Source: an uncultured Flavobacteriales bacterium
GTDB lineage: Bacteria; Bacteroidota; Bacteroidia; Flavobacteriales; BACL11
Length of the DNA stretch: 64,000 nucleotides
NCBI GenBank assembly: GCA_905478765.1
Contig: CAJQJY010000005.1
Span: 52,168-116,167 of the forward strand
Direction: 5' to 3'
The notes beneath the pieces were generated by a model, which saw only the letters and a list, made by a program, of their open reading frames with translations, ran no database searches and was not told where the DNA came from. The translations under genes and the position numbers were made by a program. Below are positions 9,288 through 18,357 of the stretch, one piece after another (within the stretch, counting starts at the first letter, position 1; the number at the start of each line of letters is the position of its first letter).

Positions 9288-10307
9288 ATGAATGAAGATT
9301 ACGAGATAGAAGAAGACGGCTTGAATGAGCAGTTTGAAATGGATCAAGTTTTGCGACCTAAACTTTTTGAAGATTTTGAAGGTCAGGATAAAATTGTCAA
9401 TAATCTTAAGGTTTTTATTGAAGCAGCAACTCAAAGGGAAGATGCTTTGGATCATGTTTTGTTACACGGCCCTCCAGGACTTGGGAAAACTACTTTAGCT
9501 AATATTATTGCTAATGAGTTAGGAGTAAGTATTAAAACTACTTCTGGCCCTGTATTAGATAAGCCTGGAGATTTAGCTGGCTTACTTACTAATTTAGAAA
9601 ATAGAGATGTTCTTTTTATTGATGAAATTCATAGATTAAATCCAATAGTAGAGGAATATTTATATTCCGCAATGGAGGATTATCAAATTGATATTATGAT
9701 AGAGTCAGGACCAAATGCCAGGTCTGTTCAAATTAAACTTAATCAATTTACGTTAATTGGAGCTACAACTCGTTCGGGCTTACTAACATCACCTTTGAGA
9801 GCTAGATTTGGAATTAACTCTAGATTGGAATATTATAAATTGAATTTACTTTCTAAAATTGTAAATCGATCTTCCTCAATTTTAGATGTTAGTATTGCTA
9901 AGGATGCAGCTATTGAAATTGCGGGAAGAAGCAGAGGGACTCCTAGGATTGCAAATGCACTTTTAAGAAGAGTTAGAGATTTTGCACAAATAAAAGGAGA
10001 TGGAGATATTGATAAGAAAATTACTCAATATTCTTTGGATGCCTTAAATGTTGATGAGCACGGTTTGGATGAAATGGATAACAGAATTTTATCTACTATT
10101 ATTGATAAATTTAGAGGTGGCCCTGTTGGGCTTACAACTATTGCTACTGCAGTTGGTGAGCAAGCTGATACTATTGAGGAAGTATATGAACCTTATTTAA
10201 TTCAGGAAGGATATTTGATGCGTACACCTAGAGGAAGGCAAGCAACTGATTTAGCATTTAAGCATTTAGGAAAGGTTAAGCCAGCTGATCAAGGGAATCT
10301 GTTTTAA
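9288..10307 (+). CDS. ruvB: Holliday junction branch migration ATPase RuvB
   Basis: This 339-residue AAA+ ATPase drives branch migration of Holliday junctions together with RuvA. Walker [10 protein letters not shown] is at about residues 61-69 and Walker [10 protein letters not shown] at about 107-115. The sensor and arginine-finger region [18 protein letters not shown] follows, and a winged-helix DNA-binding domain with TPRGRQAT lies near the end. Length is normal. The gene is monocistronic in appearance, between the act terminator and a convergent small gene that overlaps its last 4 bases. ruvA is separate at 20655. Confidence 0.97.
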   Translation: MNEDYEIEEDGLNEQFEMDQVLRPKLFEDFEGQDKIVNNLKVFIEAATQREDALDHVLLHGPPGLGKTTLANIIANELGVSIKTTSGPVLDKPGDLAGLLTNLENRDVLFIDEIHRLNPIVEEYLYSAMEDYQIDIMIESGPNARSVQIKLNQFTLIGATTRSGLLTSPLRARFGINSRLEYYKLNLLSKIVNRSSSILDVSIAKDAAIEIAGRSRGTPRIANALLRRVRDFAQIKGDGDIDKKITQYSLDALNVDEHGLDEMDNRILSTIIDKFRGGPVGLTTIATAVGEQADTIEEVYEPYLIQEGYLMRTPRGRQATDLAFKHLGKVKPADQGNLF

Positions 10308-10489
10308 GAAATCTGATCAAAAACTTCTAGGATAGTGTTTTTATATTGGGAAAAAGTTGTTAGTGCCCAAATTTTTAAGGTGATTACTTCTTCTTTACTG
10401 AGCCATCTAGCACTTTTTGAAAGTTCCTTTTTAAAAAGAATTTTATCAAAACTAACTTTCCTAAGTATTTTTTTTGTGAATTCTAACAT
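10304..10489 (-). CDS. Small basic protein of unknown function, 61 residues
   Basis: I do not recognise a named family, but the composition looks like a real small protein rather than a shadow frame: alternating charged and hydrophobic residues suggest two or three amphipathic helices ([17 protein letters not shown], then [14 protein letters not shown]). No signal peptide, membrane segment or metal-binding motif is seen. Similar short proteins with an FxKEL...W pattern are, as far as I recall, common in Flavobacteria. The stop overlaps the convergent ruvB end by 4 bases. An opposing forward frame at 10335-10532 gives a less protein-like sequence. Confidence 0.55.
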   Translation of the reverse strand: MLEFTKKILRKVSFDKILFKKELSKSARWLSKEEVITLKIWALTTFSQYKNTILEVFDQIS

Positions 10490-10532
10490 AATATTTAAAG
10501 TTTACAAATACAATAACACAATAGTATGGTAA

Positions 10533-11105
10533 TTATTGCTCTCCCCCCCAACTATATGATTCATTTTCTAAACCAGCCAATGTTATTACTCTGTCAATAA
10601 CAGTAGCGGTTAACTCCTCAAAAGTTTGAGGTTTACTGTAAAATGAAGGAGTTGCAGGGCAAATAATTCCACCCGCTTCAGTTATTGTTTTCATATTATT
10701 AATATGAATTAGGCTGTACGGTGTTTCTCTTGCAATTATTATTAACTTTCGCCTTTCTTTAAGTATAACATCAGCAGCTCTTGTTGTTAAGTCATTAGAT
10801 ATTCCTGCTGCAATTCTGCCCATTGTCCCCATTGAAGATGGACAAATTATCATAGTACAAAAGTTTGCCGAACCACTGGCGAAAGGAGCCATAAAATCCA
10901 TTTTATCATAAAAAGTAAATGGGTAATTATTATAATCAGTATTCTCTAATTCAGTTTCCCAAACATACTTTGCATTATCACTCATAAGTACACCAACATC
11001 TTCTATTTGTGCCTGTAACTGAACTAGTTTGTCAAAAAGCACTTTTGCATAAATTGCTCCACTTGCTCCTGTTACTGCTACTATTATTTTGTGTTTTTTA
11101 TCCAT
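10533..11105 (-). CDS. ubiX: UbiX-family flavin prenyltransferase
   Basis: The 190-residue protein belongs to the UbiX/Pad1 family, which prenylates FMN to make the prenylated-flavin cofactor of UbiD-type decarboxylases. The N-terminal flavin-binding motif VAVTGASGAIYA is at about residues 9-20. The conserved CPSSMGTMGRIAAGISNDL loop follows near residue 90, and RRKLIIIARETPYS near 120. Length matches the family. In this organism the likely pathway is menaquinone or another decarboxylation, since no ubiquinone genes are seen. Its start touches the stop of the upstream outer-membrane protein gene (one-base overlap), so they are probably cotranscribed. Confidence 0.93.
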   Translation of the reverse strand: MDKKHKIIVAVTGASGAIYAKVLFDKLVQLQAQIEDVGVLMSDNAKYVWETELENTDYNNYPFTFYDKMDFMAPFASGSANFCTMIICPSSMGTMGRIAAGISNDLTTRAADVILKERRKLIIIARETPYSLIHINNMKTITEAGGIICPATPSFYSKPQTFEELTATVIDRVITLAGLENESYSWGGEQ

Positions 11106-11731
11106 TAGAAATTGTAATGTATTGCAAAATTTAAAACTGAATTGTACTTTCCTTTTCTTGTAGAATTATATGTTGTAGCATGGTTGTAATCCTCTTCACC
11201 AATTGGTAATATCGAGTTGCTAATTCTAGTATTAAGACTTAAATTTGCTGAAAATTTGTAATCCATACCTATCAATAATCCAATATCATAATCTATAAAC
11301 GGATCAATAGTTGTAGTTGAAATTTCCCCATAAGTATCATTATAATAAGCTTTTATTAGATTAGCAAATTGTATTCCTCCTTCAATTTTTAAAACTGCAC
11401 TTTGGTGGTATTTTAATAACAATGGAATTTCAATATAGGAAGATGAAATATCTGGTTTTTCATAATCTTGTAGGTGTTCAGAGTTATTCATATTAGGATT
11501 GTTACTGCCTTTTTGAATATAAGTCATTTCCATTTGAAAACTAAGTAAAGGAGATAATGATTTATTTGCAAAAAATCCAGCTAGTAATCCAGCTTTATTA
11601 AATCCTCCCAAATCATCTCCACTAACTTGTGAGGTACTAAGCCCTAAAATAATTCCGCCGGCAAAGTTTTGCGCTTGTAAATTTGAAATGAGAAATCCAC
11701 AAAAAATAAAAAGTGCCAATTTCTTTTTCAT
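11105..11731 (-). CDS. Outer-membrane beta-barrel protein (PorT/OMP_b-brl_2 type)
   Basis: The 208-residue product has a signal peptide (cleavage near LQAQ, residue 20). The mature part fits an eight-stranded beta-barrel of the kind usually annotated as PorT-like or porin family: alternating hydrophobic strands, the GDDLGGFNKAG turn, the QKGS loop, the YIEIPLLLKY strand and a C-terminal aromatic (HYNF). I do not claim that it is the T9SS protein PorT itself, because many paralogs share this pattern. It overlaps ubiX by one base and is one base from the upstream gene's stop. Confidence 0.75.
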   Translation of the reverse strand: MKKKLALFIFCGFLISNLQAQNFAGGIILGLSTSQVSGDDLGGFNKAGLLAGFFANKSLSPLLSFQMEMTYIQKGSNNPNMNNSEHLQDYEKPDISSSYIEIPLLLKYHQSAVLKIEGGIQFANLIKAYYNDTYGEISTTTIDPFIDYDIGLLIGMDYKFSANLSLNTRISNSILPIGEEDYNHATTYNSTRKGKYNSVLNFAIHYNF

Positions 11732-11732
11732 T

Positions 11733-12704
11733 TTATCTTAAGCTAACTCCTAGACCAAGTGTTGCCGTAGGGTATTCAGATAAAGTATAATCTGCTTGAA
11801 TTGTAACTAAAGTAATGTTGAACCTTAAGCCAATATTAGCTCTTACATTCTTGTTACTTTCAAATTTCATTTCTACTTTTTCTTCAAATTGAACTCCTCC
11901 TAAATCAAAATTAGCATTAGAGGAAAAAGTTGTAGTTGCTGAATTATACCCAATTCCAGCATATCCAGTAAACATTAATAATTTCTTTGAAGCAACTAAA
12001 TTGATTGTAGTAGCCTTTGTGTTTAAAGAAACTTCTTGCCCAGCTATTTTTAGTTCTGTATTAAGAGTAGTATGGCCACCTTGTAAGGAAAGACTCATTG
12101 GTATTGCATCTCCTACAACTGGAATCCACTGTAACACATCATGCTTTATTCCAATTCCAAAAATATTTACATTTATATTGTCGCCAACATTTAACATTGG
12201 CATATATCTTATATCAATAGCAGTATTCTTAATTAATCCAATACCTGCTTGTATCATTGGGAGTGGCATTGCAGGAGTTTTAAATCCCCCTGGCATATTA
12301 AAATCACTCTGACCAAGTGCTGGGTCCCCCCCTGACATATTATATGTCATTGGAGTTGAATCAGAGCTTCCAAATATAGTGGACGCTTCAGTTTTAGTAG
12401 AAGACGTAAAAACAGTCCCTCCAGCATCTTTAATGTTAAAGGTTTTTTCTGAACTTGGAATAATTACATTATTTACAGTAAATGTTAAATCAAATCCACC
12501 TAAGCGATGTGGTTTTGCAGTATTATACCAGCCATTATTTAAGCCTGCACCAAAACTTTCTGCCATTGGTGTAAAATATGCTTCAAGAAGTATTTTTCCT
12601 TGCTTAACATCATCAGCAAAAATAGTTGTAATTGGCAGAGCAGTTTGAGCAAAAGAATTTAATCCAATAAGGCCTGCTAAAAATGTAAATAAATATTTTT
12701 TCAT
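11733..12704 (-). CDS. Secreted outer-membrane protein, DUF6588-like
   Basis: The 323-residue protein has a signal peptide (KKYLFTFLAGLIGLNSFAQ). The mature chain is rich in beta-strand patterns, with glycines, and ends GLGVSLR, as in outer-membrane barrels of Bacteroidota. It resembles the family I know as DUF6588 (PMPMIQAGIGLIKNT, DIRYMP); function is unknown. No catalytic motif is visible. It sits in a reverse-strand run with Omp28-like and barrel proteins, 12 bases from its upstream neighbour. Confidence 0.65.
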   Translation of the reverse strand: MKKYLFTFLAGLIGLNSFAQTALPITTIFADDVKQGKILLEAYFTPMAESFGAGLNNGWYNTAKPHRLGGFDLTFTVNNVIIPSSEKTFNIKDAGGTVFTSSTKTEASTIFGSSDSTPMTYNMSGGDPALGQSDFNMPGGFKTPAMPLPMIQAGIGLIKNTAIDIRYMPMLNVGDNINVNIFGIGIKHDVLQWIPVVGDAIPMSLSLQGGHTTLNTELKIAGQEVSLNTKATTINLVASKKLLMFTGYAGIGYNSATTTFSSNANFDLGGVQFEEKVEMKFESNKNVRANIGLRFNITLVTIQADYTLSEYPTATLGLGVSLR

Positions 12705-12716
12705 AATTATATTTTT

Positions 12717-13607
12717 CTAATTATTTAGATGTGATTCTTCAACTTGCAAAATCTCTTTTGTATTAGTGTTGTAGATATATGCTATAACACTCATATTAGA
12801 TGCATTCCAGTCACCAGCATTACCATTTCCTAATTCAGCAGTATTATTTGTCGAATAATCAATATTGTATTGTTCTAAAGTTGCAAGATCATAATTTATT
12901 AAGGTCTCAATTGTCTGTCCAGCAATATAATTAGTTGTGCTTGATAAACCTTCATCTATTAATACTGTTTTTAATACATGATTATGAATATAGTTTTCTA
13001 CATTTTCCTGCCCATCTTTTTGCCAATTGATAATATTACTTTCTGTTAAACAGACCACTAAATTATAGTATCCATTAACATTATTTAAAACATTAGAACT
13101 TATTGTAATTGAATTTATAGTTGTATTAATATCTATTCCAAAATCAACTTCTTTATTCAACTCATTTGACACTTCAGTAGCCCACTCATCTTTGCTTAAC
13201 TTATGGTTGTCGGGATATCCAATTCTATTGATCATCCCCCTTGGAAGTCCCATTTCAGATATGCCATAAAAATTATCCCAATTATCCCCCCATTGTGTTC
13301 TGAAGTCATATTGAAAACTAGGAGCTTGACTAGCAGGGTAAGGCCTTGCAAAAGATTTACTTACATGAATTGCCATTCCTATAATTTGCTCTCCATAAAT
13401 GTCATGGATTGCATCTAGTTCTCTTGCTGCATCTGGGCAGTTCGGGCATAAATGACCAGTAAAGTCCTCTACTAAAACTTTTTTCATATAAGAATTTGTT
13501 GCAGTATCTACAGGGTTGATAGCTTCATCAGTTAAGTAAGGCCCTTCAACAATATCACATGATGTAATAATTAAAATTGCACTAAGCAGTGTAAGATATT
13601 TTTTCAT
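12717..13607 (-). CDS. Omp28-related thioredoxin-fold lipoprotein
   Basis: The 296-residue protein has a lipoprotein signal peptide with a cysteine at residue 17 (IITSC). A thioredoxin-like segment follows, with VLVEDFTGHLCPNCP at residues 44-58; the CPNC pair at 54-57 is the likely redox-active disulfide. This fits the Omp28-related family of Bacteroidota, found at the outer membrane and probably acting in thiol-disulfide exchange or surface binding. The C-terminal half is beta-rich. It lies between the DUF6029 and DUF6588 genes and 1.7 kb from a TlpA-like gene. The redox role is inferred from the CxxC motif. Confidence 0.8.
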   Translation of the reverse strand: MKKYLTLLSAILIITSCDIVEGPYLTDEAINPVDTATNSYMKKVLVEDFTGHLCPNCPDAARELDAIHDIYGEQIIGMAIHVSKSFARPYPASQAPSFQYDFRTQWGDNWDNFYGISEMGLPRGMINRIGYPDNHKLSKDEWATEVSNELNKEVDFGIDINTTINSITISSNVLNNVNGYYNLVVCLTESNIINWQKDGQENVENYIHNHVLKTVLIDEGLSSTTNYIAGQTIETLINYDLATLEQYNIDYSTNNTAELGNGNAGDWNASNMSVIAYIYNTNTKEILQVEESHLNN

Positions 13608-13610
13608 TTT

Positions 13611-15302
13611 TTAAAAACTTGATGATATACTTAAATTAAATCCGTTTGATGATGGCACGAGTTTACAAACTCCCCCTACACAAAAAATCCCCTCTCTTTT
13701 TTTTCCGTAACCAATTTCAAAACGGTTAGCTCCTTTAATAAAACCAGCAGTTATATTCAAGTAGTGCAATTGTTTTTCTGTAATCTCATTACCATAATTG
13801 TACATATCTTGAACTGTAAAAAACCAATGAGGTGAAATTGTATATTCTAAAAGGCCCATACCCCAATCTCCTTCAGCTGGTTCTTCCAAGCCATTTTCAT
13901 AAGACCCTACATGTGCAGAATAATCTTCTAGCTGTTTGGAATTTAGCATTTGTAATTCCATTCTTAAAGAATGTCCTTTCTTAATTTTGAAGCTTATATC
14001 AGCAATTAAGATTGTTGAGTTAAGCACCCCATAATCTCCTTTGACATGACCTTCTAAAAAGTCTTTATTGTAAGTTTGGTTCGCAATCACAAAATTAGCC
14101 TTAATTTTTTTATTTATTTTTTTATTTATTTCTAAATTAATATCTTGAAAATATAGTTCTTCATTTTCTATACTAATTAACATTGGACTATGTTCAGTAT
14201 TGTCATTTAAGAATGAGTTCCCTCCATTTAACCCATTAATTCTGGAGTAATTAAACGCTAGTTTTGTTCCGTATTTACCACCTAAAAAAGTCCCCTTTTT
14301 CATTTTATAGAAGACATCAAATTGCATCCCAAATTCTCCGTCAGCTTGTGTAGCGCAAGGGTAGAGTGCTAACAGAGAGTAAGCATGAGGCTTACTAAGA
14401 GTTGGGATATAATTAATTAGATATGCCTTACCATCTTTATCTCTGTCAGATTTAAATGTCATATTATCTGTTCGGTGAATTTCAGCTGATACTCCAAAAC
14501 CTCTTTTTGAAAAAGTAATATTTTGTGTAATAGCATTCCCCCTTGCGTAATTCATTTTGCTTGCAGAAAGCACATTTGATGGATCGTTAATTTTATAGGC
14601 ATATTCTCCATAGTAATTCCAGCTACCATACATTAAATTTAATCTACCAGCATAGGCACTAACATTCTGAGGGATTTTAAAAATAAGATTACTTCTTTCT
14701 TGATACCTACTTATAAAACTACCACCTAAAATTGTTTTTATTTTGTTTTCAGAAGATAATAATTCATTAGTATTAATTTCCAAGTCAGCACCCCTAAAGA
14801 TTCCATCAGAATAAGTGAAATGAGTTCTGCTTTTTCCAATAAATGTTTTTAAGTATGTTCCTTGTGTCGGGCTGTATTTTAATCTAACACCATCCATTGC
14901 ATTATCAATTCCTAATCCTTTTTCTTCATAACTTCTAAATATTAATCCGCTTCCTAGTTGTTCATAATAATTTCCTACTGTAACTTCTAAGCCATCAACG
15001 CTGTAAGTTGCATATTTATAAGGAATTCCGTTTCCTTTAAATTCAGAATCGTAATCAGCTAAAGCGTTTAAGTAACTTTCATAACGCAAACCAGTCGCAA
15101 AATTCCCTTTGATATAGTTAAGATTTAAGTAAGCATTATTAAGAATTACTTCATTAGCTGCAGTGGCGCCAATGAGTTCGTCTTCTTGATAGGATTGTAA
15201 ATTAAGATCAAAGTCCCCATGGATTTCTCCGGTATTTAATTCCTGAGAGAATCCTGAAAAAGAAGCTCCAAAAACCATCAAAAGAGATGCAATTTTCTTC
15301 AT
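13611..15302 (-). CDS. Outer-membrane protein, DUF6029-like
   Basis: This 563-residue protein starts with a signal peptide (cleavage after GFSQ). The rest is beta-barrel-like, with aromatic-rich amphipathic strands such as NYYEQLGSGLIFRSYEEKGLGID, characteristic of the DUF6029 family in Bacteroidota; it ends in SISSSF, a typical aromatic barrel terminus. A near-terminal CVGGVC pair is present. Function is unknown. It is 3 bases from the TlpA-like gene and 3 bases from the Omp28-like gene, so these three are probably one transcription unit linked to envelope thiol chemistry. That linkage is inferred from position. Confidence 0.7.
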   Translation of the reverse strand: MKKIASLLMVFGASFSGFSQELNTGEIHGDFDLNLQSYQEDELIGATAANEVILNNAYLNLNYIKGNFATGLRYESYLNALADYDSEFKGNGIPYKYATYSVDGLEVTVGNYYEQLGSGLIFRSYEEKGLGIDNAMDGVRLKYSPTQGTYLKTFIGKSRTHFTYSDGIFRGADLEINTNELLSSENKIKTILGGSFISRYQERSNLIFKIPQNVSAYAGRLNLMYGSWNYYGEYAYKINDPSNVLSASKMNYARGNAITQNITFSKRGFGVSAEIHRTDNMTFKSDRDKDGKAYLINYIPTLSKPHAYSLLALYPCATQADGEFGMQFDVFYKMKKGTFLGGKYGTKLAFNYSRINGLNGGNSFLNDNTEHSPMLISIENEELYFQDINLEINKKINKKIKANFVIANQTYNKDFLEGHVKGDYGVLNSTILIADISFKIKKGHSLRMELQMLNSKQLEDYSAHVGSYENGLEEPAEGDWGMGLLEYTISPHWFFTVQDMYNYGNEITEKQLHYLNITAGFIKGANRFEIGYGKKREGIFCVGGVCKLVPSSNGFNLSISSSF

Positions 15303-15305
15303 AAA

Positions 15306-15803
15306 TTATTTTGCAATTTTTTGGATTTGTTCTAAAAGCTCATCTTCATCGCCATCAACATAACCTTTGTGCTGCCATACAATTTCATTTTTTCCGTTAA
15401 GTAAAAATGTGTGAGGAACAGTTTGCACACCCATAGCTCTTTTAAGTTCACTATTAGAGTCTAAATAAACTTCATAATCCCAATCAGATGCATTTACATA
15501 AGGAGCTACCCTCATCATTGATCTTGTATCATCAATAGAAATTGCTACAAGTTTAACTCCTGTTTCATCTTGCCAATCCTCATAGATTTCAGCAATATTA
15601 TTTAATTCTTTTTTACAGGGCTTACACCAAGTTGCCCAAAAAGAAATTACAATTGGGTTGCCGTCATTTTCTAAATTTGTAATATTGAAATTACTTCCAT
15701 CTAAAGTTTTTACATCTTTGTTAGGTAATGCTCTGTTTTGAGAAAAGCTAAAAGTTGTAAAAAGTGCAATAGCTAAAAAGCTAAATATTGTTTTTTTGTT
15801 CAT
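15306..15803 (-). CDS. TlpA/ResA-family periplasmic thioredoxin
   Basis: The ATG at 15803 is preferred over one seven codons upstream because it directly precedes a standard signal peptide (KKTIFSFLAIALFTTFSFSQ). The mature protein is a TlpA/ResA-like domain with the active-site motif FWATWCKPCKKE, CKPC at residues 60-63. It also has the cis-proline region VQTVPHTFLL. Members reduce or isomerise disulfides outside the cytoplasm, for example in cytochrome c maturation. It is the first gene of the reverse run leading to DUF6029 and Omp28. Total length is 165 residues. Confidence 0.87.
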   Translation of the reverse strand: MNKKTIFSFLAIALFTTFSFSQNRALPNKDVKTLDGSNFNITNLENDGNPIVISFWATWCKPCKKELNNIAEIYEDWQDETGVKLVAISIDDTRSMMRVAPYVNASDWDYEVYLDSNSELKRAMGVQTVPHTFLLNGKNEIVWQHKGYVDGDEDELLEQIQKIAK

Positions 15804-15823
15804 TTTTGATTTTTTTAATTGCA

Positions 15824-15831
15824 CAAATATA
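15824..15831 (-). promoter_or_regulatory. -7 box upstream of the TlpA-like gene
   Basis: On the reverse strand this reads TATATTTG, a match to TAnnTTTG. It lies 20 bases before the ATG at 15803. No -33 TTG was confirmed. Confidence 0.5.
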
Positions 15832-15884
15832 TGCTTATTTTATATAAATCGATTACATGAAATAGGTAAGAATTTTAATGAAAC

Positions 15885-15913
15885 AAAAAACCCTGAATGA
15901 TAACCATTCAGGG
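15885..15913 (-). terminator. Terminator of the T9SS thioredoxin gene
   Basis: A perfect 9-base-pair hairpin (CCCTGAATG and CATTCAGGG, loop of 5) occupies 15891-15913. On the reverse strand it is followed by six T. It lies 25 bases after the stop of the 15938 gene. Confidence 0.85.
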
Positions 15914-15937
15914 TTTAGATTATAAATTAAAAGCTAA

Positions 15938-17392
15938 CTACTTTGCAATTGTAATTTTCTTTGCAGCAATACCATTTTCTGTTTTAATGTTTAGCATATA
16001 AACACCATCAGCTAATGAAGAAACATTAATATTTTTAGTTGCTTTAGATGATAAAACCAAGTTTCCTAAAATATCAAGCACTTCAATAGAAGTGTAATTT
16101 CCTTCGATAGTTAATACGTCTTTTACAGGGTTAGGGTAGATTGAAATATTTGATATAATATCATTAATACCAACTGTTGCATCTCCAGTCTTAAAAGCAG
16201 CACCATCTACATCAGAAAATTGACCTCCTGAAGATAGAACCGTACCGTTTCCATCAGTTACAGTAAAAGAACCAACACCATATCCTGCATCTATTCCATC
16301 TCCATAAGAATCATAAATAGTAAAAGTGTGGCAAATTTGAGCATTTAAAGTTCCAGAAACAGGAGTTTCGGTAGTTGTTCCTGCCGCACCTAAATTAGAA
16401 TAAGGACCTCCTGATAAAACTACTGCGCCATTTGCATCAGTAATATCCCATGTTGTTTCAGATCCATAAGCATCAGTCACAATCTGAACAGTTACATCAA
16501 CATGTGTATTCTGTATTGCAGTTTGAACATTAAATGAAGCTGCAGGATTATTTGATGGATCTGCGTCCATTACTCCATTAGGATAAGATGTATTAATGGA
16601 TACAGCATCATTGCTTGCTAATCCTGTTAATGCAGGTAATGTAATATTATCAGTAGCATATGTTGCTAAGTTACCAGTCCATGGTGTAGTAGAGATAACG
16701 TTCCCATTAACTAAAACATCAACAGATAATGAAGTAAGATTAACCAGGCCATAATTTTGAATCATAATTTCAGGTACTAAATCTCCCTCACATGTTAAAG
16801 TTTCACCAGCATAATCAAATGTTCTCGCATCATTATCATTTGATGCAGGAGCTGGGCATGCGCTTACTAAAGAATAAGGACTAGCGGCCTGTCCGCATTC
16901 AGATACTATTCTGTCAGGGCAGATTTGGTAAACAGTTGGCCAGTAACCAATTTGATAATCTTGAGTAACTTGTGCAGGATTTGACCCAGAATATGTAGGT
17001 AATATTGGATATGGAGTACCAGTGATCCAATCACCTTGAGAATTCCCTCCTCCTTGTAGTTCTGCTAAACTTCCTCCGTCACCTTCAATGAAAAATACCA
17101 TAACATCATCTGTTGTATTTGCATTGACATTTGGCATTCCAGCAGGACCATGGTTCATATATAAGTCTTCCAGAGCACCAGAAGTATGATAACCCCAGCA
17201 TGGTGGGCACCATATTGCTGAGAAATCAATAAAAACAGTATAACCATTATCTAATAGGCTATATAAATTGTGACTTGTACCATCTAAGTCCGTTAAAGTA
17301 AAATCTGGAGCTACTGATCCATTAGGTAATTGCGCCTGCACGTTGTTTAGTGTAAATACAGCAACAACAGCAATAAGTAAAATTTTTTTCAT
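15938..17392 (-). CDS. Secreted thioredoxin-fold protein with T9SS type A sorting domain
   Basis: The ATG at 17392 is chosen because it begins a signal peptide (KKILLIAVVAVFTLNNVQA); the frame extends 11 codons further upstream. The 484-residue product starts with a redoxin-like domain (APDFTLTDLDG, then FSAIWCPPCWGYH with CPPC at residues 62-65). A CARDB-like beta region (near IMIQNYGLVNLTSLSVDV) and a further beta domain follow. The last 75 or so residues form a T9SS type A sorting domain (ISIYPNPVKDVLTIEG, LADGVYMLNI, KKITIAK). It is therefore expected to cross the outer membrane through the SprA translocon and stay on the surface or be released. It is divergent from the T9SS cargo gene at 17545. 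Confidence 0.85.
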   Translation of the reverse strand: MKKILLIAVVAVFTLNNVQAQLPNGSVAPDFTLTDLDGTSHNLYSLLDNGYTVFIDFSAIWCPPCWGYHTSGALEDLYMNHGPAGMPNVNANTTDDVMVFFIEGDGGSLAELQGGGNSQGDWITGTPYPILPTYSGSNPAQVTQDYQIGYWPTVYQICPDRIVSECGQAASPYSLVSACPAPASNDNDARTFDYAGETLTCEGDLVPEIMIQNYGLVNLTSLSVDVLVNGNVISTTPWTGNLATYATDNITLPALTGLASNDAVSINTSYPNGVMDADPSNNPAASFNVQTAIQNTHVDVTVQIVTDAYGSETTWDITDANGAVVLSGGPYSNLGAAGTTTETPVSGTLNAQICHTFTIYDSYGDGIDAGYGVGSFTVTDGNGTVLSSGGQFSDVDGAAFKTGDATVGINDIISNISIYPNPVKDVLTIEGNYTSIEVLDILGNLVLSSKATKNINVSSLADGVYMLNIKTENGIAAKKITIAK

Positions 17393-17422
17393 TTTTGTTT
17401 TTTTTGTATTAATAATATGCTG

Positions 17423-17430
17423 CAAATATA
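17423..17430 (-). promoter_or_regulatory. -7 box of the T9SS thioredoxin gene
   Basis: Reverse-strand TATATTTG, 30 bases upstream of the chosen ATG at 17392. It also argues against the upstream in-frame ATG at 17425, which would lie within the box. Confidence 0.5.
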
Positions 17431-17522
17431 ATAAATTATTATTAATTAAAATTGTGTAATGTGTAACTTAGAAAATATGTATTTGAATAAATTAGTTTCA
17501 AGAATTCAAAATATATTTTTTA

Positions 17523-17530
17523 TATATTTG
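17523..17530 (+). promoter_or_regulatory. -7 box upstream of the T9SS cargo gene at 17545
   Basis: TATATTTG, 14 bases before the ATG. It forms a divergent promoter region with the box at 17423-17430. Confidence 0.5.
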
Positions 17531-17544
17531 CAAAAAAAAATATA

Positions 17545-18276
17545 ATGAAGAGACTAGGATTATTAATTTTGATAATTATTAAGGTGTTTTATCTGAATGC
17601 ACAAAGCTTAACTGTTACTGGTGAGGCGTTAGTGAATTTAAATTTTGCAACAGTACTGAATGGTCCAATAGATAGTTTAGACCCATGCCTACCTACGCAT
17701 GCAAGTTTAACTATCAAAAATATTTCAAATAAGGAGCATGATGTTTTGTGTGAAAAAAATGTGCTTATATCAGCTCCTGGGACGGATGATCACTTCTGCT
17801 GGGGAGGTACATGTTATGGTAGTTCTACTATCGTATCTACCGCAACAACAAATATACAATCAGGACAAGCTGATGATATAGAATTTGACGGTGTTTTTGA
17901 TGCTTATTGTAATGATGGTTATGGAGTTGTAGAGTATTGTTTTTATCCTGATGGAGATCCAACTGACAGGTCTTGTATTACGATTACGTATAATAATGAT
18001 GTTGCAGTAGCAATAAAGAATGATAAATTATTTGATTTAAATATTAGTAACTTTTATCCGAATCCTGCAAAAGAATTTGCGTATGTTAATTATTACCTAA
18101 ATATTAAATCTGAGATGGTAATTATGGATATTCTTGGTAATAAAGTTAAGAATATTTACTTTACTCAAAAAGGAACACAAAGTATTAACATTTCTGAATT
18201 ATCTAAAGGAGTTTACTTTGGAAATCTGATATCAAATAATGAAGTTATTGCTATTAAAAAACTAATAGTAAAATAA
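17545..18276 (+). CDS. Cysteine-rich T9SS cargo protein
   Basis: This 243-residue protein has a signal peptide (LGLLILIIIKVFYLNAQ) and a beta-sandwich-like middle region. Eight cysteines are visible, including HDVLCEKN, HFCWGGTCYG, DAYCNDG and VEYCFYP, suggesting disulfide bonds after export. The C-terminal 75 residues are a T9SS type A sorting domain (NFYPNPAKEFAYVNY, ELSKGVYFGNL, IKKLIVK). I do not recognise a specific function. The FCWG...C pattern recurs, as I recall, in Bacteroidota surface proteins found near Omp28-like genes. It is divergently transcribed from the T9SS thioredoxin, which could act on its cysteines; that is a guess from position. Confidence 0.75.
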   Translation: MKRLGLLILIIIKVFYLNAQSLTVTGEALVNLNFATVLNGPIDSLDPCLPTHASLTIKNISNKEHDVLCEKNVLISAPGTDDHFCWGGTCYGSSTIVSTATTNIQSGQADDIEFDGVFDAYCNDGYGVVEYCFYPDGDPTDRSCITITYNNDVAVAIKNDKLFDLNISNFYPNPAKEFAYVNYYLNIKSEMVIMDILGNKVKNIYFTQKGTQSINISELSKGVYFGNLISNNEVIAIKKLIVK

Positions 18277-18298
18277 GTATTAAGTTTCTTGTTTTATA

Positions 18299-18327
18299 AA
18301 GCCGTGCAATTTTTGCAGGGCTTTTCT
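18299..18327 (+). terminator. Terminator after the T9SS cargo gene
   Basis: An 11-base-pair hairpin AAGCCGTGCAA/TTGCAGGGCTT with one mismatch and a three-base loop, followed by a T-rich run. Confidence 0.8.
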
Positions 18328-18357
18328 TTTTTATAGTGCTATATAATTACAAATGCT

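Noticed and set aside
10335..10532. Forward 65-residue open frame after ruvB
   Set aside because: It opposes the more protein-like 61-residue reverse gene and has no promoter or recognisable pattern.
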